Shown in pieces: positions 42,836-53,669 of a stretch of DNA of 64,000 bases (position 1 is its first letter; each line of letters opens with the position of its first letter). The DNA is from an uncultured Helicobacteraceae bacterium (GTDB lineage Bacteria; Campylobacterota; Campylobacteria; Campylobacterales; Helicobacteraceae): NCBI GenBank assembly GCA_910578285.1, contig CAJTQL010000014.1, forward strand, positions 1 to 64,000, read 5' to 3'. The position numbers and the translations under genes are program-made. A model generated the notes under the pieces. It was given only the letters and a program-made list of their open reading frames with translations, was not told the DNA's origin and searched no databases.

Positions 42836-45800
42836 ATGAATACCAAACTAGACCCACTACAACTCGCGGATTATCTTGGACTCTATCACCCCAAAAATGA
42901 ACATGATTCTTGTGGTATTGGAGCAATCGCTCATATCAGAGGGATTCGAAGCTATAAAATCATCACCAATGCCTTGCAGATTCTCATGCAGCTTGAGCAC
43001 AGAGGCGGTGCTGGCGCAGAGGAAAATACAGGCGATGGCGCAGGGATTTTGATTCAGATTCCGCATAAATTTTTTAGCAGCCAAGATTTGGGGTTTGCGC
43101 TTGGAGAGGAGGGGGATTATGCTGTGGCACAAATGTTCCTCTCGCGCAATCTCGAGGCAAAGGAAGAGGCAAAACGTATTTTTTTGGACGTTTTGCACGA
43201 GCAAAATATCGAGTTTCTAGGTTTTCGTGCGGTGCCATTTAATGATAGCGACATCGGTCCTACAGCACGCAACGCGATGCCTTATTTTTTGCAAGCTTTT
43301 GTGCGCCGTCCCAAACGCACCGAAGCTGGAATCCAATTTGAGCGCATACTCTATCTCGCACGTAGAATCATCGAAAAACGTGCCGCACATGTGCCGAAGT
43401 TTTATATCTGCAGTTTCTCTTCACGCACGATTGTTTATAAAGGAATGCTCCTTTCAACACAGCTTAGTGATTTTTATTTGGATTTTAAAGATGTCAATAT
43501 GGAATCTGCCATTGCGCTTGTGCATTCGCGATTCTCGACCAACACTTTTCCAAGCTGGGAGAGGGCGCATCCTAATCGCTATATGGTGCACAATGGTGAA
43601 ATCAACACAATCAAGGGCAATGTGGATTCGATTACTGCACGTGAGGGGTTATGTAAGAGTGATTATTTTGAGGATTTGAGCCAAATTTTTCCGATTATTG
43701 CAAAACCAAGCAGCGATTCGGCGATGTTTGACAATACGCTTGAGTTCTTAAGCCTCAATGGACGCAATCTTGATGAAGCGTTTATGCTCATGGTGCCCGA
43801 GCCTTGGAGTAAAAATAAAAATATGGATCCAAAAAAACGTGCATTCTATGAATACAATTCCACATTGATGGAGCCATGGGATGGACCAGCGTCTATCATT
43901 TTTACCGATGGAATCATTATGGGTGCAAGCCTTGATAGGAATGGTTTTCGTCCTTCTCGTTATTATCTCACCAAAGATGATTGTTTGATTCTTGCGAGCG
44001 AAACAGGGACACTCAAGATTGATGAAAGTCAAATCAAGGCAAAAAAGCGGCTCGAGCCGGGCAGGCTTTTGCTTGTTGACACCGCACGCGGACGTTTGAT
44101 TGATGATAGCGAAATCAAAGAACATTATGCCACAGCACGTCCTTATGAAAGTTGGCTTGAGAATCTGATTAAACTCGAATCTGTCCCATTTGTGCAATAT
44201 AAGCATCGTTTTTTGGAAGATTCTAAAGTTTTGCTGCTGCAAAAGGTTTTTGGCTGGAGTTATGAGAATGTGAATCAAAGCATTCTCGCAATGGCACGTG
44301 ATGGCAAAGAGCCACTTGCTGCAATGGGGATTGACACCCCACTTGCTGTGCTTGATGATAAGCCTCAACCATTGTTTAACTATTTCAAGCAGCTTTTTGC
44401 GCAAGTTACCAACCCGCCTCTTGATGCCATTCGTGAAAAGATTGTAACTTCGCAAAGAATCTATCTAGGCAGCGAAGGGAATCTCCTCAAGCCAAGCGAG
44501 CAGAATTGTCGCCGTGTCAAACTGACACAACCCATTATTAGCAATGAAGAATTGCATAAAATCAAACATCTGAAAGGCATTGTTGTCTCTGAATTGAGTC
44601 TTTTGTTTGATTGGCAAAATCAAGAGTTAGAAGCTGCTCTTGATGCTCTGTTTGCACAAGCAGAAGTTGCAATCAAAAACGGCGCCTCGATTCTTGTTCT
44701 AAGCGATTGCGGCGTAAGCGAGAAACTCTGCGCCCTGCCGTCTTTGCTCGCTGTGGCTGGACTGCATAACCACCTTGTGCGCAAGAATCTACGCACCCAT
44801 GCGAGCCTCGTTTTGCAAAGCGCCGAGCCGCGCGAGATTCACCATTTAGCAACCTTATTGGGCTATGGCGCAACAGCAATCAATCCTTATCTTGTCTATG
44901 AAAGCATTGCGCAGCTCATCAGACATAAAAGTCTTGAACTTGACTATGCAAAAGCAGTAGAAAATTATATCCAAGCTGCATCAAATGGCATTGTCAAAAT
45001 CGCTTCAAAAATGGGAATCTCGACAATGCAAAGCTACAATGGTGCGCAAATTTTTGAAGCAATTGGAATCTGTTCGAGTGTGATTGAGCGGTATTTCACA
45101 TCAACTCCTAGCCCTGTCGAGGGCATTGGGCTTGAAGATATTGCAAATGATGTGCTCATCACACATCAAAATGCGTTTGCTTCCACAACAGATGCGCTCG
45201 ATTCTGTGGGCTCGCATAGTTACCGCAGCGGCAAAGAAGAACATCTGCTAGACCCCATTGCGATTTTCAAGCTCCAAGAATCATGCCGCCGCAAGGATTA
45301 TGCGCTTTTTAAAGAATATAGCGCGCATGTCGATTCAAAATTTATCACACTTCGTTCTTTGATGGAGTTTGACGAAAGTGCAGCAATTAGTATTGATGAA
45401 GTGCAGAGCGCTGATTCGATTATCAAGCGATTTAAAACCGGTGCGATGAGCTATGGTTCTATCTCAAAAGAAGCCCATGAAGCCCTTGCGATGGCGATGA
45501 ATACAATCGGCGCAAAAAGCAATAGCGGCGAAGGTGGGGAAGATTCGACACGTTATGTGCAGCAAAACAAAACAAGCGCGATTAAACAGGTTGCAAGTGG
45601 GCGATTTGGCGTGGATATTGATTATCTTATCCATGCAGATGAGATTCAAATCAAGATTGCACAAGGTGCAAAACCGGGCGAGGGCGGGCAGCTGCCGGGA
45701 TTCAAGGTTTATCCATGGATTGCTAAAGCGCGCCATTCCACGCCGGGAGTCGCGCTCATTTCGCCCCCGCCTCACCATGACATCTATTCCATCGAAGACC

Positions 45801-47326
45801 TCGCACAGCTCATCTATGATTGCAAAAATGCGAACAAAGAAGCGAGAATCTCTGTGAAACTCGTGAGCTCTTCGGGTGTTGGCACTGTCGCTGCTGGTGT
45901 GGCAAAAGCGGGTGCAAATACGATTCTGATTAGTGGCTATGACGGAGGCACGGGTGCAAGCCCGCAAACAAGCATTGCAAATGCAGGAATGCCATGGGAG
46001 CTTGGGCTTGCCGAAGCGCACCAAACGCTCATCTTAAACGGGCTGCGCGATAGAATCCGCCTCGAAACAGACGGCAAGTTGCTCACTGGGCGCGACCTCG
46101 CCATTGCTGCGTTGCTTGGTGCAGAAGAATTTGGCTTTGCCACAGCGCCGCTTATCGTACTTGGCTGCACAATGATGCGCGTTTGCCATAAAAACACATG
46201 CCCATTTGGAATCGCGACCCAAGATGAGACATTGCGCCGCCGTTTTAAGGGCAATGCGCAAGATGTTGTGCAGTTTATGTATTTTATTGCTGAAGAATTG
46301 CGCGAATATATGGCAAAACTTGGGTTTAGAACGATTGATGCAATGATTGGGCGCGTTGATAAACTCCGACAAAAGCGTCTAAGCGGACGACGTGCAACAA
46401 TCAATCTTGATAAAATATTGACCGACCTAAGCACCTATAATAAAACGGCTGTGTGCTTCAAAGAACAAGCGGCAAATAAGTTGGAGCGCACCATCGACCA
46501 TCGAATCTTGCTCCCGCTGTGCACAGACGCGCTCAAACGTGGCAAAAAACATATCAAGCTAAGTCTTGAAATCACAAACTTAAGCCGCACTTTTGCCACA
46601 ATGCTTTCAAGCCGCATCACCAAAGATTATGGCGCAAAAGGGTTGCCAGCAGACACGATTCATATCCAAGCCATTGGCAGTGCGGGCAATAGTTTTGGGG
46701 CATTTAGCAATTATGGAATCACACTTGAAATCATTGGCGATGCGAATGATTATTTAGGCAAGGGTTTGAGCGGAGGCAAGATTATTGCGCGACCTTCGCC
46801 AAATGCGACTTTTAGCAGCGAGGAAAATATTATTGTGGGCAATGCGACACTTTATGGCGCAACAGCAGGTGAAGTCTATCTTGATGGAATCGCAGGCGAG
46901 CGCTTTTGTGTGCGCAATAGCGGTGCAACGGCAGTTGTGCTAGGCGTTGGCGTGCATGGTTGCGAATATATGACCGGCGGGCGCGTGCTCGTGCTTGGCA
47001 GCGTGGGGGAAAATTTTGCTGCAGGAATGAGCGGAGGTTATGCGTTTGTGCTAGGGCAGCACAATATTCCCAAAATCAATCCCGAACTTGTCGCAATTAA
47101 AGCCATTAGTGCTGATGATGAAATAGAACTCAAAGCGCTCATCTTGACACATATTCGGCATACAGATTCTAAAAAAGCAAAAGAAGTCTTGAATCGTTTT
47201 GACCGAAAAGAGTTTTTTAAAATTATCCCACATGATTATCAAAAAGCGCTTGATGCCCTGAAAAGTTTTGAGAACGAAGAGGATTCAGAGCTCAAAGCAT
47301 TTTTGAAAATCACGCAAGAACATTAA
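42836..47326 (+). CDS. gltB: Glutamate synthase (NADPH) large subunit
   Basis: This 1,496-residue enzyme transfers the glutamine amide to 2-oxoglutarate. The N-terminal amidotransferase becomes active after removal of a 25-residue propeptide, exposing Cys26 (DSCGIGAIAH). The central domain and FMN barrel follow (MSYGSISKEAHEALA; SGYDGGTGASP; CHKNTCPFGIATQ supplies 3Fe-4S cysteines). The GXGXG beta-helix ends the protein. The start is ATG at 42836 (MNTKLDPLQ, site GAGGA); an in-frame extension overlapping glnA is rejected because it would bury the catalytic Cys. It lies between glnA and gltD. Confidence 0.96.
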   Translation: MNTKLDPLQLADYLGLYHPKNEHDSCGIGAIAHIRGIRSYKIITNALQILMQLEHRGGAGAEENTGDGAGILIQIPHKFFSSQDLGFALGEEGDYAVAQMFLSRNLEAKEEAKRIFLDVLHEQNIEFLGFRAVPFNDSDIGPTARNAMPYFLQAFVRRPKRTEAGIQFERILYLARRIIEKRAAHVPKFYICSFSSRTIVYKGMLLSTQLSDFYLDFKDVNMESAIALVHSRFSTNTFPSWERAHPNRYMVHNGEINTIKGNVDSITAREGLCKSDYFEDLSQIFPIIAKPSSDSAMFDNTLEFLSLNGRNLDEAFMLMVPEPWSKNKNMDPKKRAFYEYNSTLMEPWDGPASIIFTDGIIMGASLDRNGFRPSRYYLTKDDCLILASETGTLKIDESQIKAKKRLEPGRLLLVDTARGRLIDDSEIKEHYATARPYESWLENLIKLESVPFVQYKHRFLEDSKVLLLQKVFGWSYENVNQSILAMARDGKEPLAAMGIDTPLAVLDDKPQPLFNYFKQLFAQVTNPPLDAIREKIVTSQRIYLGSEGNLLKPSEQNCRRVKLTQPIISNEELHKIKHLKGIVVSELSLLFDWQNQELEAALDALFAQAEVAIKNGASILVLSDCGVSEKLCALPSLLAVAGLHNHLVRKNLRTHASLVLQSAEPREIHHLATLLGYGATAINPYLVYESIAQLIRHKSLELDYAKAVENYIQAASNGIVKIASKMGISTMQSYNGAQIFEAIGICSSVIERYFTSTPSPVEGIGLEDIANDVLITHQNAFASTTDALDSVGSHSYRSGKEEHLLDPIAIFKLQESCRRKDYALFKEYSAHVDSKFITLRSLMEFDESAAISIDEVQSADSIIKRFKTGAMSYGSISKEAHEALAMAMNTIGAKSNSGEGGEDSTRYVQQNKTSAIKQVASGRFGVDIDYLIHADEIQIKIAQGAKPGEGGQLPGFKVYPWIAKARHSTPGVALISPPPHHDIYSIEDLAQLIYDCKNANKEARISVKLVSSSGVGTVAAGVAKAGANTILISGYDGGTGASPQTSIANAGMPWELGLAEAHQTLILNGLRDRIRLETDGKLLTGRDLAIAALLGAEEFGFATAPLIVLGCTMMRVCHKNTCPFGIATQDETLRRRFKGNAQDVVQFMYFIAEELREYMAKLGFRTIDAMIGRVDKLRQKRLSGRRATINLDKILTDLSTYNKTAVCFKEQAANKLERTIDHRILLPLCTDALKRGKKHIKLSLEITNLSRTFATMLSSRITKDYGAKGLPADTIHIQAIGSAGNSFGAFSNYGITLEIIGDANDYLGKGLSGGKIIARPSPNATFSSEENIIVGNATLYGATAGEVYLDGIAGERFCVRNSGATAVVLGVGVHGCEYMTGGRVLVLGSVGENFAAGMSGGYAFVLGQHNIPKINPELVAIKAISADDEIELKALILTHIRHTDSKKAKEVLNRFDRKEFFKIIPHDYQKALDALKSFENEEDSELKAFLKITQEH

Positions 47327-47335
47327 GGAGAAAAA

Positions 47336-48820
47336 ATGGGACACCCACGAGGATTTTTGGATATACCCAAAGAGAATCCAAAGGCATTACCACCAAAAGA
47401 GCGCATGAAAAACTACCGCGAATTTTATCTCCCACTTGATAAGGTAGCGCAACAACGACAAGGAGCACGCTGTATGGATTGTGGCGTGGCATTTTGCCAT
47501 ACTGGAATCTATGCGCCTTCACAGCAAAATTCCCTATCGCCCATAAGCGGTGGAGAAATCGGTTGCCCGCTGCACAATCTCATTCCCGAATGGAATGACC
47601 TCATCTATCGCGGGCTTTGGGAGCAAGCGTATGAGCGTCTTGCGCTCACCAATCCATTTCCCGAATGGACAGGGCGAATCTGCCCAGCACCTTGCCAAGA
47701 TTCATGTGTGTGTGCGATTCATGGCGATTGCGTAACGATTAAGTCCAATGAGCTTGCAATCATTGAAAATGCCTTTGCAAGCAATCTTGTGCGCCCATTT
47801 GTGCCGCAAAAAAAGAGCAAACACAAAATCGCGATTGTGGGCAGCGGACCCGCTGGGCTTGCGTGCGCGTGGGAGCTCAACCGCTATGGGCATCATGTCT
47901 GCGTTATGGAACGTAGCGATAGAATTGGTGGATTGTTGATGTATGGTATTCCCGACATGAAACTCGACAAGAGCTTTGTTGATAGACGTATCAATATCAT
48001 GCGCCAAAGCGGAATTGAATTAATGCCTAATACAGAGATTCGCGATAGCGCTGCGGCAGAGAAGCTGTTGGCGCATTTTGATGCGGTTGTGCTCGCTGTT
48101 GGGGCGAGCAAGCCCATCGATTTGGACATCGAGGGCAGGGGGCTTTCTGGAATCATGTTTGCTGTGGATTATCTCACACGCAATACAAAGGCATTGCTCG
48201 ATTCTGGCAAACCCGACACGCTTGCAAAAGACAAGCGCGTGCTTGTGATTGGCAGCGGCGATACAAGCGTGGATTGCATTGCTGTGGCGATTCGACAAGG
48301 CGCAAAGAGCATCACGCGCTTTGAACGCAGCCCCAAAAGAGCGGCAGAACGGCAGAACGACAATCCATGGCCTTTGAAAAAAGATGTGTTTGTTACAGAT
48401 TATGGCTTGCAAGAAGCCATTGCTGTGTATGGCAAAGACCCGCGCGCATATCAAAAGCTCACAAAGGCATTTCATGGCAAAAATGGCAAAGTGAACGCTG
48501 TGTCTGCTGTGGATATAGAATGGAGTGAAGAAAATGGCAAAAAGGTGCGCAAAGAAGTGCCACAGAGCCAAAAAGAATATGAGGCAAATTTAGTGTTGCT
48601 TGCTATGGGGTTTAGCGGCATTGACGAAAGCATGCGGCATGCGTTTGGAATCCACACTGATTCGCGCAATCGCATTCTCACAAACCAATTTTGCACCAAT
48701 ATGAAGCATGTCTATGCATGCGGAGACGCAAGGATTGGGCAGAGCCTTGTCGTTTGGGCAATCAAAGATGGCATAGACTGCGCAAAGGCAGTGCATGAGC
48801 ATTTGGCAATCAAGAATTGA
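47336..48820 (+). CDS. gltD: Glutamate synthase (NADPH) small subunit
   Basis: This 494-residue subunit supplies electrons from NADPH through FAD and 4Fe-4S clusters to GltB. The N-terminal region has Cys-rich motifs (ARCMDCGVAFCHTG; GRICPAPCQDSC), then the FAD motif VGSGPAGLACAWEL and the NADPH motif VIGSGDTSVDC. The C-terminal FAD segment is YACGDARIGQSLVVWAI. The ribosome site AAGGAG lies 5 bases before the ATG and 6 bases after the gltB stop. It closes the glnA-gltB-gltD unit; a dispersed-repeat remnant begins right at its stop codon. Confidence 0.96.
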   Translation: MGHPRGFLDIPKENPKALPPKERMKNYREFYLPLDKVAQQRQGARCMDCGVAFCHTGIYAPSQQNSLSPISGGEIGCPLHNLIPEWNDLIYRGLWEQAYERLALTNPFPEWTGRICPAPCQDSCVCAIHGDCVTIKSNELAIIENAFASNLVRPFVPQKKSKHKIAIVGSGPAGLACAWELNRYGHHVCVMERSDRIGGLLMYGIPDMKLDKSFVDRRINIMRQSGIELMPNTEIRDSAAAEKLLAHFDAVVLAVGASKPIDLDIEGRGLSGIMFAVDYLTRNTKALLDSGKPDTLAKDKRVLVIGSGDTSVDCIAVAIRQGAKSITRFERSPKRAAERQNDNPWPLKKDVFVTDYGLQEAIAVYGKDPRAYQKLTKAFHGKNGKVNAVSAVDIEWSEENGKKVRKEVPQSQKEYEANLVLLAMGFSGIDESMRHAFGIHTDSRNRILTNQFCTNMKHVYACGDARIGQSLVVWAIKDGIDCAKAVHEHLAIKN

Positions 48821-48872
48821 TTGCTTCACTTATGCTTGCAATGACGCATAGCGAAATTCTTAAGAATCATTG
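48816..48872. repeat. Dispersed-repeat remnant after gltD
   Basis: From the gltD stop onward the sequence reads as a degraded form of the 'GATTGCTTCGCT...GCAATGACGCATAGCGAA...ATTCTTAAGAATC' type of intergenic repeat. Related pieces occur at the window start and at 62640-62800. The rest of the gap to pheS (48873-49021) shows nothing recognisable except the pheS ribosome site. Confidence 0.4.
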
Positions 48873-49021
48873 TTTGCCACATGTCTCGCTTTGTTTGCTC
48901 TTTTTTTCTATGATTTTGCAGCAAAATTCTTTGAAAATCGACAATAACTTCTAGCTTACTTTGTCGCAGCATTGAATTTTAAGGTGCTCTACCCTAACAT
49001 TTGCGCATTCAAAGGACGGGA

Positions 49022-50017
49022 ATGGTCGAGAACAATACACTCAAAGCAATTGAGCTTGCACAAAGCACACAAGAACTCGAAGAGATTCGAGTCAAAGCCT
49101 TTGGTAAAAAGGGCAGTATTACCGAGCTCTTTGGCATGCTTAAGCAATTTGATGGTGAGACAAAAAAACACAAAGCAAAAGAACTCAATATTCTCAAAAC
49201 CCAGATTGAGCAAGCGCTTGCTGCCAAAAGAGAATTTTTGCATTCACAAGAATTGGCACAAAAGCTTGTTCAAGAAAAACTTGATTTATCATTATTCAGC
49301 GCCCCCTTGCGAGGCGCAAGCCACCCTGTCATGCTTACAATGGAACGTGTCGTTGCATATTTTACAGCGCTCAATTTTACCTTTTGCAGCGGTCCTCTCA
49401 TCGAGGACGATTTCCACAATTTCCAAGCGCTGAATATTTCCGAGCACCATCCCGCACGCGACATGCATGACACATTTTATTTTCGTGATGGCGCATTGCT
49501 GCGCACGCATACATCGCCTGTGCAGATTCGCACAATGGAATCTGCCACACCGCCTATTCGTATTATTGCCCCGGGTGCTGTTTTTCGCTGTGATTATGAT
49601 ATTACCCACACTCCAATGTTTCATCAGGTAGAGGGCTTGGTTGTCGATTCTAAAGATAAAGTTTCATTTGCACATTTAAAATATATTTTACAAGATTTTT
49701 TGCAATTTATGTTTAAAGATGTGCGCGTGCGATTTCGTTCGAGCTTTTTTCCTTTCACTGAACCAAGCGCAGAAGTGGACATTAGCTGTATTTTTTGCAA
49801 AGGCGATGGCTGTCGCATTTGTTCGTATACAGGCTGGCTTGAGGTGCTTGGTTGCGGGATTGTGGATGAGAATATCTTCAAGGCTGTGTGCTATGAGAAT
49901 GTGAGTGGATATGCTTTTGGTTTGGGGATTGAACGATTTGCTATGTTGCTTTATGGCGTGAACGATTTGCGCGCATTTTTTGAAAACGATTTGCGCGTTT
50001 TGGAGCAGTTTGCATGA
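49022..50017 (+). CDS. pheS: Phenylalanyl-tRNA synthetase alpha subunit
   Basis: This 331-residue catalytic subunit of the (alpha-beta)2 enzyme has an N-terminal coiled-coil region up to about residue 90. Class II motif 1 follows (GASHPVMLTMERVVAYF, NFQALNISEHHPARDMHDTFYF). Motif 2 is RIIAPGAVFRCDYDITHTPMFHQVEGL and motif 3 SGYAFGLGIERFAMLLYG. The ATG at 49022 (AAAGGACGG upstream) is preferred to an in-frame start 7 codons earlier. It overlaps pheT as ATGA. Confidence 0.96.
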   Translation: MVENNTLKAIELAQSTQELEEIRVKAFGKKGSITELFGMLKQFDGETKKHKAKELNILKTQIEQALAAKREFLHSQELAQKLVQEKLDLSLFSAPLRGASHPVMLTMERVVAYFTALNFTFCSGPLIEDDFHNFQALNISEHHPARDMHDTFYFRDGALLRTHTSPVQIRTMESATPPIRIIAPGAVFRCDYDITHTPMFHQVEGLVVDSKDKVSFAHLKYILQDFLQFMFKDVRVRFRSSFFPFTEPSAEVDISCIFCKGDGCRICSYTGWLEVLGCGIVDENIFKAVCYENVSGYAFGLGIERFAMLLYGVNDLRAFFENDLRVLEQFA

Positions 50018-52383
50018 TTTTTACCCGCTATTCTTTGCGACCTTTTGTCGGGATTGATTCGATTGCCTCTTGTGAGCTCATCGAGCGTCTTGGCGCCATT
50101 GGACTTGAGGTTGAGAGTTTTGCCCAAAACATCGCTCCACGCAATGTCGTTGTGGGGCGCGTGCTCGAGGTGCGGCAGCACCCAAACGCCGACAAGCTCC
50201 GCATTTGTCAAGTTGATGTAGGTGAGAAAGTGTTGCAGATTGTCTGCGGCGCACGCAATGTTGGTGTGGGGCAGGTTGTGCCTGTTGCACTTGTTGGTGC
50301 TGTGGTGCATGGCAAGACGATAGCCAAAACGGCGCTTCGGGGCATTGAGAGTGAGGGCATGATTTGCTCATCAACCGAGCTTGGGTTTCCAAAAGTCAAT
50401 GATGGAATCCTCGTTCTCGACCTCTCTGTGGGCGAGCTCCATCTTGGCACGGAGCTTTGTTCCTATCCGCTTTTTAACGATGAGGTGTTTGAAATCAGTA
50501 TCACCCCCAATCGTGGCGATTGTTTGTGTTTGTTTGGAATCGCACGTGAAATTGCTGTTGCGTTTTCGCTTGACCTCAAAGAGACTTTGCGCGAAATGTC
50601 TCAAAGCGACCATCTCATTGGCATTGGGCGGCTTTTGCAGCTACGAACAGAGCGCAATCTTAGCTCTTCGTTGCTCTACACAATGATTCAATGCGAATAT
50701 GTGCAGCTGCCCTTGCCCTTTGCATTTATCCTTGCGCATAACGAAATGCTACATGACAATGCGCTGATTAGTCTCACACGTTATGCGACACTCGTTACGG
50801 GCACGATTTTTTCGCTCTATTCTGCTTCTGTTTGCGGCGATGACCGCAAAGTCGAACTGCATGTCCGCACAGACAATCTCGGGCTTGATAGCGTGTTTGC
50901 CCAAAACAAGCTGCTTTCGCGCATTGGAATTTACCAAATGCCTGATACATTGCCTTCGCAAGACAATGGGCTTTGGATTCTTGAGGCAAGCTATATCCCT
51001 CCTACTAGCGTGATTACCCAATATGTCGAGGCAAGCAAGAAGATGAGCAAAGAACTCTTCGAAAAAGAATGCCCCAAAGATGCGCAGCTCTACTATCGCA
51101 GCAGTCGCGGCAGCAACCCACAATTGCTCGAAAACATACAATTCTTTATCCACCTCTTGCAGCAAGTCGGCGTTACGGTGTATTCAGGCAGCCATGAGTT
51201 TATTCAGACGACTAATGCGCCAACTATTAGCATCAATATCAACCAAACTAACCAAATCATTGGCGCAGATGTCTCTGTTGTGCAGATTGTGAATGTATTG
51301 CGCAAGCTCGGATTCAGCGTTGAAGTCGCGAGCGATGAGCAGTTTTTAGCGCTCAAAGCACCTATTTTTCGACATGATATTGCCAACAAGCAAGACATTG
51401 CTGAAGAAATTTTGCGCATATATGGAATTGATAGGATTGCTGCCGTTCCCTTGCAGCTCCATGAGCAACGTTCACTAGGCGAACATTATTTCAAATACCA
51501 TTTCGCACGTACACTCGCTGCACGTGCGCGCAGTGTCGGCTTTAGTGAGACAGTCCATTTCATATTCAACCAATCCTCACGTTTGCGTGAGCTCGGCTTT
51601 GCCACACTTTCGCCTATGCAAGATTTGCAAAATCCCATTACCGAAGAACTCAATACTTTGCGTCCAACTCTTTTGCTATCTTTGCTTGACACCATGCTGT
51701 TTAATCTTCGCAATGGCAAAAAGGCAGTCAATCTATTCGAGATTGGTTCTGTTTTTGATGCACAGCGCAATGAACGCGTTTGTATGGCGTTTGTGAGCAA
51801 TGCTATCATGCGTGAGGCTCGCTATCCAGCGAGCAAGGACAATGTTTATACTATTTATAGCTTTGCCGAGGCGCTTAGTCAAGTGATTGGTGCATTTAGC
51901 CTTGAGATGCTCAATGACACATCTGTGCAGCTTTTCCACCCTGCACAAAGTGCGCATATCATTCAAAATGGCGTAATCATCGGCACGCTCGCCACATTGC
52001 ACCCCGCACTTAATGCACGATTCGAGACTGATATTGCTTTCGTTGCCGAGATTGAGCTATCACTCTTGCAGCAGCCATCACCACATTTTGTGCCCTTTTC
52101 AAAAATGCAAAAAAGCCAGCGCGATTTGAGTGTGCTCATTGACAATAGCATTCCATTTGTCGCGATTCGCAATGCAATTAAGGCATTGGCAATCACCGAG
52201 ATTCGCGAGCTCTATCCGCTCGATATTTATCATGATAACAAAATGCCACAAAATCAACAAAGCCTCACAATTCGCCTAATTCTCCAAAGTGAGGATAAGA
52301 ATCTTGATGAGCTTGGAATCAACGACATCATACAAAAGGTTTTGCAGGTTTTGCAGCAACAATTCGGAGCAGTATTGCGATGA
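50014..52383 (+). CDS. pheT: Phenylalanyl-tRNA synthetase beta subunit
   Basis: This 789-residue subunit has an N-terminal EMAP-type tRNA-binding domain (VGRVLEVRQHPNADKLRICQVDVG), a B3/B4 editing region and a B5 domain. A catalytic-like domain and a C-terminal anticodon-binding FDX-ACB domain (FSKMQKSQRDLSVLID) complete it. Start and stop overlap pheS and aroA respectively (ATGA at both ends), so the three are tightly coupled. The order pheS-pheT-aroA-ispH-rpsA matches H. pylori as I recall. Confidence 0.96.
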   Translation: MIFTRYSLRPFVGIDSIASCELIERLGAIGLEVESFAQNIAPRNVVVGRVLEVRQHPNADKLRICQVDVGEKVLQIVCGARNVGVGQVVPVALVGAVVHGKTIAKTALRGIESEGMICSSTELGFPKVNDGILVLDLSVGELHLGTELCSYPLFNDEVFEISITPNRGDCLCLFGIAREIAVAFSLDLKETLREMSQSDHLIGIGRLLQLRTERNLSSSLLYTMIQCEYVQLPLPFAFILAHNEMLHDNALISLTRYATLVTGTIFSLYSASVCGDDRKVELHVRTDNLGLDSVFAQNKLLSRIGIYQMPDTLPSQDNGLWILEASYIPPTSVITQYVEASKKMSKELFEKECPKDAQLYYRSSRGSNPQLLENIQFFIHLLQQVGVTVYSGSHEFIQTTNAPTISININQTNQIIGADVSVVQIVNVLRKLGFSVEVASDEQFLALKAPIFRHDIANKQDIAEEILRIYGIDRIAAVPLQLHEQRSLGEHYFKYHFARTLAARARSVGFSETVHFIFNQSSRLRELGFATLSPMQDLQNPITEELNTLRPTLLLSLLDTMLFNLRNGKKAVNLFEIGSVFDAQRNERVCMAFVSNAIMREARYPASKDNVYTIYSFAEALSQVIGAFSLEMLNDTSVQLFHPAQSAHIIQNGVIIGTLATLHPALNARFETDIAFVAEIELSLLQQPSPHFVPFSKMQKSQRDLSVLIDNSIPFVAIRNAIKALAITEIRELYPLDIYHDNKMPQNQQSLTIRLILQSEDKNLDELGINDIIQKVLQVLQQQFGAVLR

Positions 52384-53669
52384 GTGTGGTCCGTCTTTTG
52401 CCGCGTCAGCCTGTGCAAGGCGAGATTGTTGATATTGCCACTGACAAATCGATGTCTCATCGCGCAGCGATTCTCTCGCTTTTATGCTCCAAACCCTCGC
52501 GTGTGCGTGGATTCTTGCGTGCTGAAGACACGCTCCATACGTTGCAAATCGCCAAGAATCTCGGACTTGGTGTGCAAGAAAAAGATGACGAACTGATTTT
52601 GACTCCACCCAAAGGCATTGTTGAGCCTTCTTGTATTCTTGATTGTGGCAATGCAGGAACGGCGATGCGCCTTTTTTGCGGGCTTTTGGCAGGAGCGCAG
52701 GGCAGCTTTTTTGTGCTCGATGGCGATTGCTATTTGCGGGCTCGCCCAATGCAGCGCGTGATTACGCCACTTAGTCAAATGGGCGCGCAGATTTGGGGAC
52801 GCAAGGGAGATTCTTGTGCTCCTCTTGCCGTGCGAGGCGGCGCTTTGCGAGCAACAAACTATCGCTCTCCTGTCGCGTCTGCACAAGTTAAAAGTGCCTT
52901 TGTGCTAGCAGCATTGCGCGCAAATGGCGAATGTGAGTTTGTCGAGCCAGAGCCAAGCCGCGATCATACCGAAAGAATGTTGCAAGCAATGGGCGCAACA
53001 CTTTCATGTGATAGGGGCATGTTGCGCATTGTTCCGCTAGAATCTCCTCTTGAGCCGCTTGATATTGCGATTCCAAGCGACCCATCAAGCGCATTTTTCT
53101 TTGCGGTTGCTGCGGCGATTGTTCCAGATTCGGAGATTGTTTTGCGCAATGTGTTGCTAAACCCCACAAGAATCGAGGCATATCAGATATTGCGCAAAAT
53201 GGGCGCGCAGATTTCTTTCCATGCGATTCCAAACGCGTATGACGATGTGGGCGATATTCATATACGTTATGGCGGGCAGCTTGCTGCTGTAGACGTGAGT
53301 GAAAGAATCGCATGGCTCATTGATGAGATTCCTGCTCTTGCTGTGGCGATGGCGTGCGCAAAAGGCAAGAGTAGGCTCACGGGCGCGAAAGAATTGCGCG
53401 TCAAAGAAACCGACAGAATTGCCGCTGTGGCGACAAATCTGCGCGCATGCGGAATCTCTGTGCATGAGCTTCCCGATGGATTTGAGATTGATGGCGGTCG
53501 TGTGCAAGCCGCCACATGCGATAGCTTTGGCGACCACAGAATCGCGATGAGTTTTGCGATTCTTGGCTTGCTTGTGCCGATGACCATCACAGATAGTGGT
53601 GCAATGGCGGTAAGTTTTCCGACATTTTTGAATCTTTTAAGCCGCTTTAGCATGATTGAGGAATCGTAA
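52380..53669 (+). CDS. aroA: 3-phosphoshikimate 1-carboxyvinyltransferase (EPSP synthase)
   Basis: This 429-residue shikimate-pathway enzyme joins shikimate-3-phosphate with phosphoenolpyruvate. Signatures are DKSMSHRAAIL near the N-terminus, LDCGNAGTAMRLFCGLLAG, and RVKETDRIAAVATNLRACG. The GNAGTAMR motif (rather than TAMRP with the class II changes) groups it with ordinary class-I-like enzymes, although a definite glyphosate class is not assigned. It overlaps pheT by 4 bases and ispH begins immediately after its TAA. Confidence 0.96.
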   Translation: MSVVRLLPRQPVQGEIVDIATDKSMSHRAAILSLLCSKPSRVRGFLRAEDTLHTLQIAKNLGLGVQEKDDELILTPPKGIVEPSCILDCGNAGTAMRLFCGLLAGAQGSFFVLDGDCYLRARPMQRVITPLSQMGAQIWGRKGDSCAPLAVRGGALRATNYRSPVASAQVKSAFVLAALRANGECEFVEPEPSRDHTERMLQAMGATLSCDRGMLRIVPLESPLEPLDIAIPSDPSSAFFFAVAAAIVPDSEIVLRNVLLNPTRIEAYQILRKMGAQISFHAIPNAYDDVGDIHIRYGGQLAAVDVSERIAWLIDEIPALAVAMACAKGKSRLTGAKELRVKETDRIAAVATNLRACGISVHELPDGFEIDGGRVQAATCDSFGDHRIAMSFAILGLLVPMTITDSGAMAVSFPTFLNLLSRFSMIEES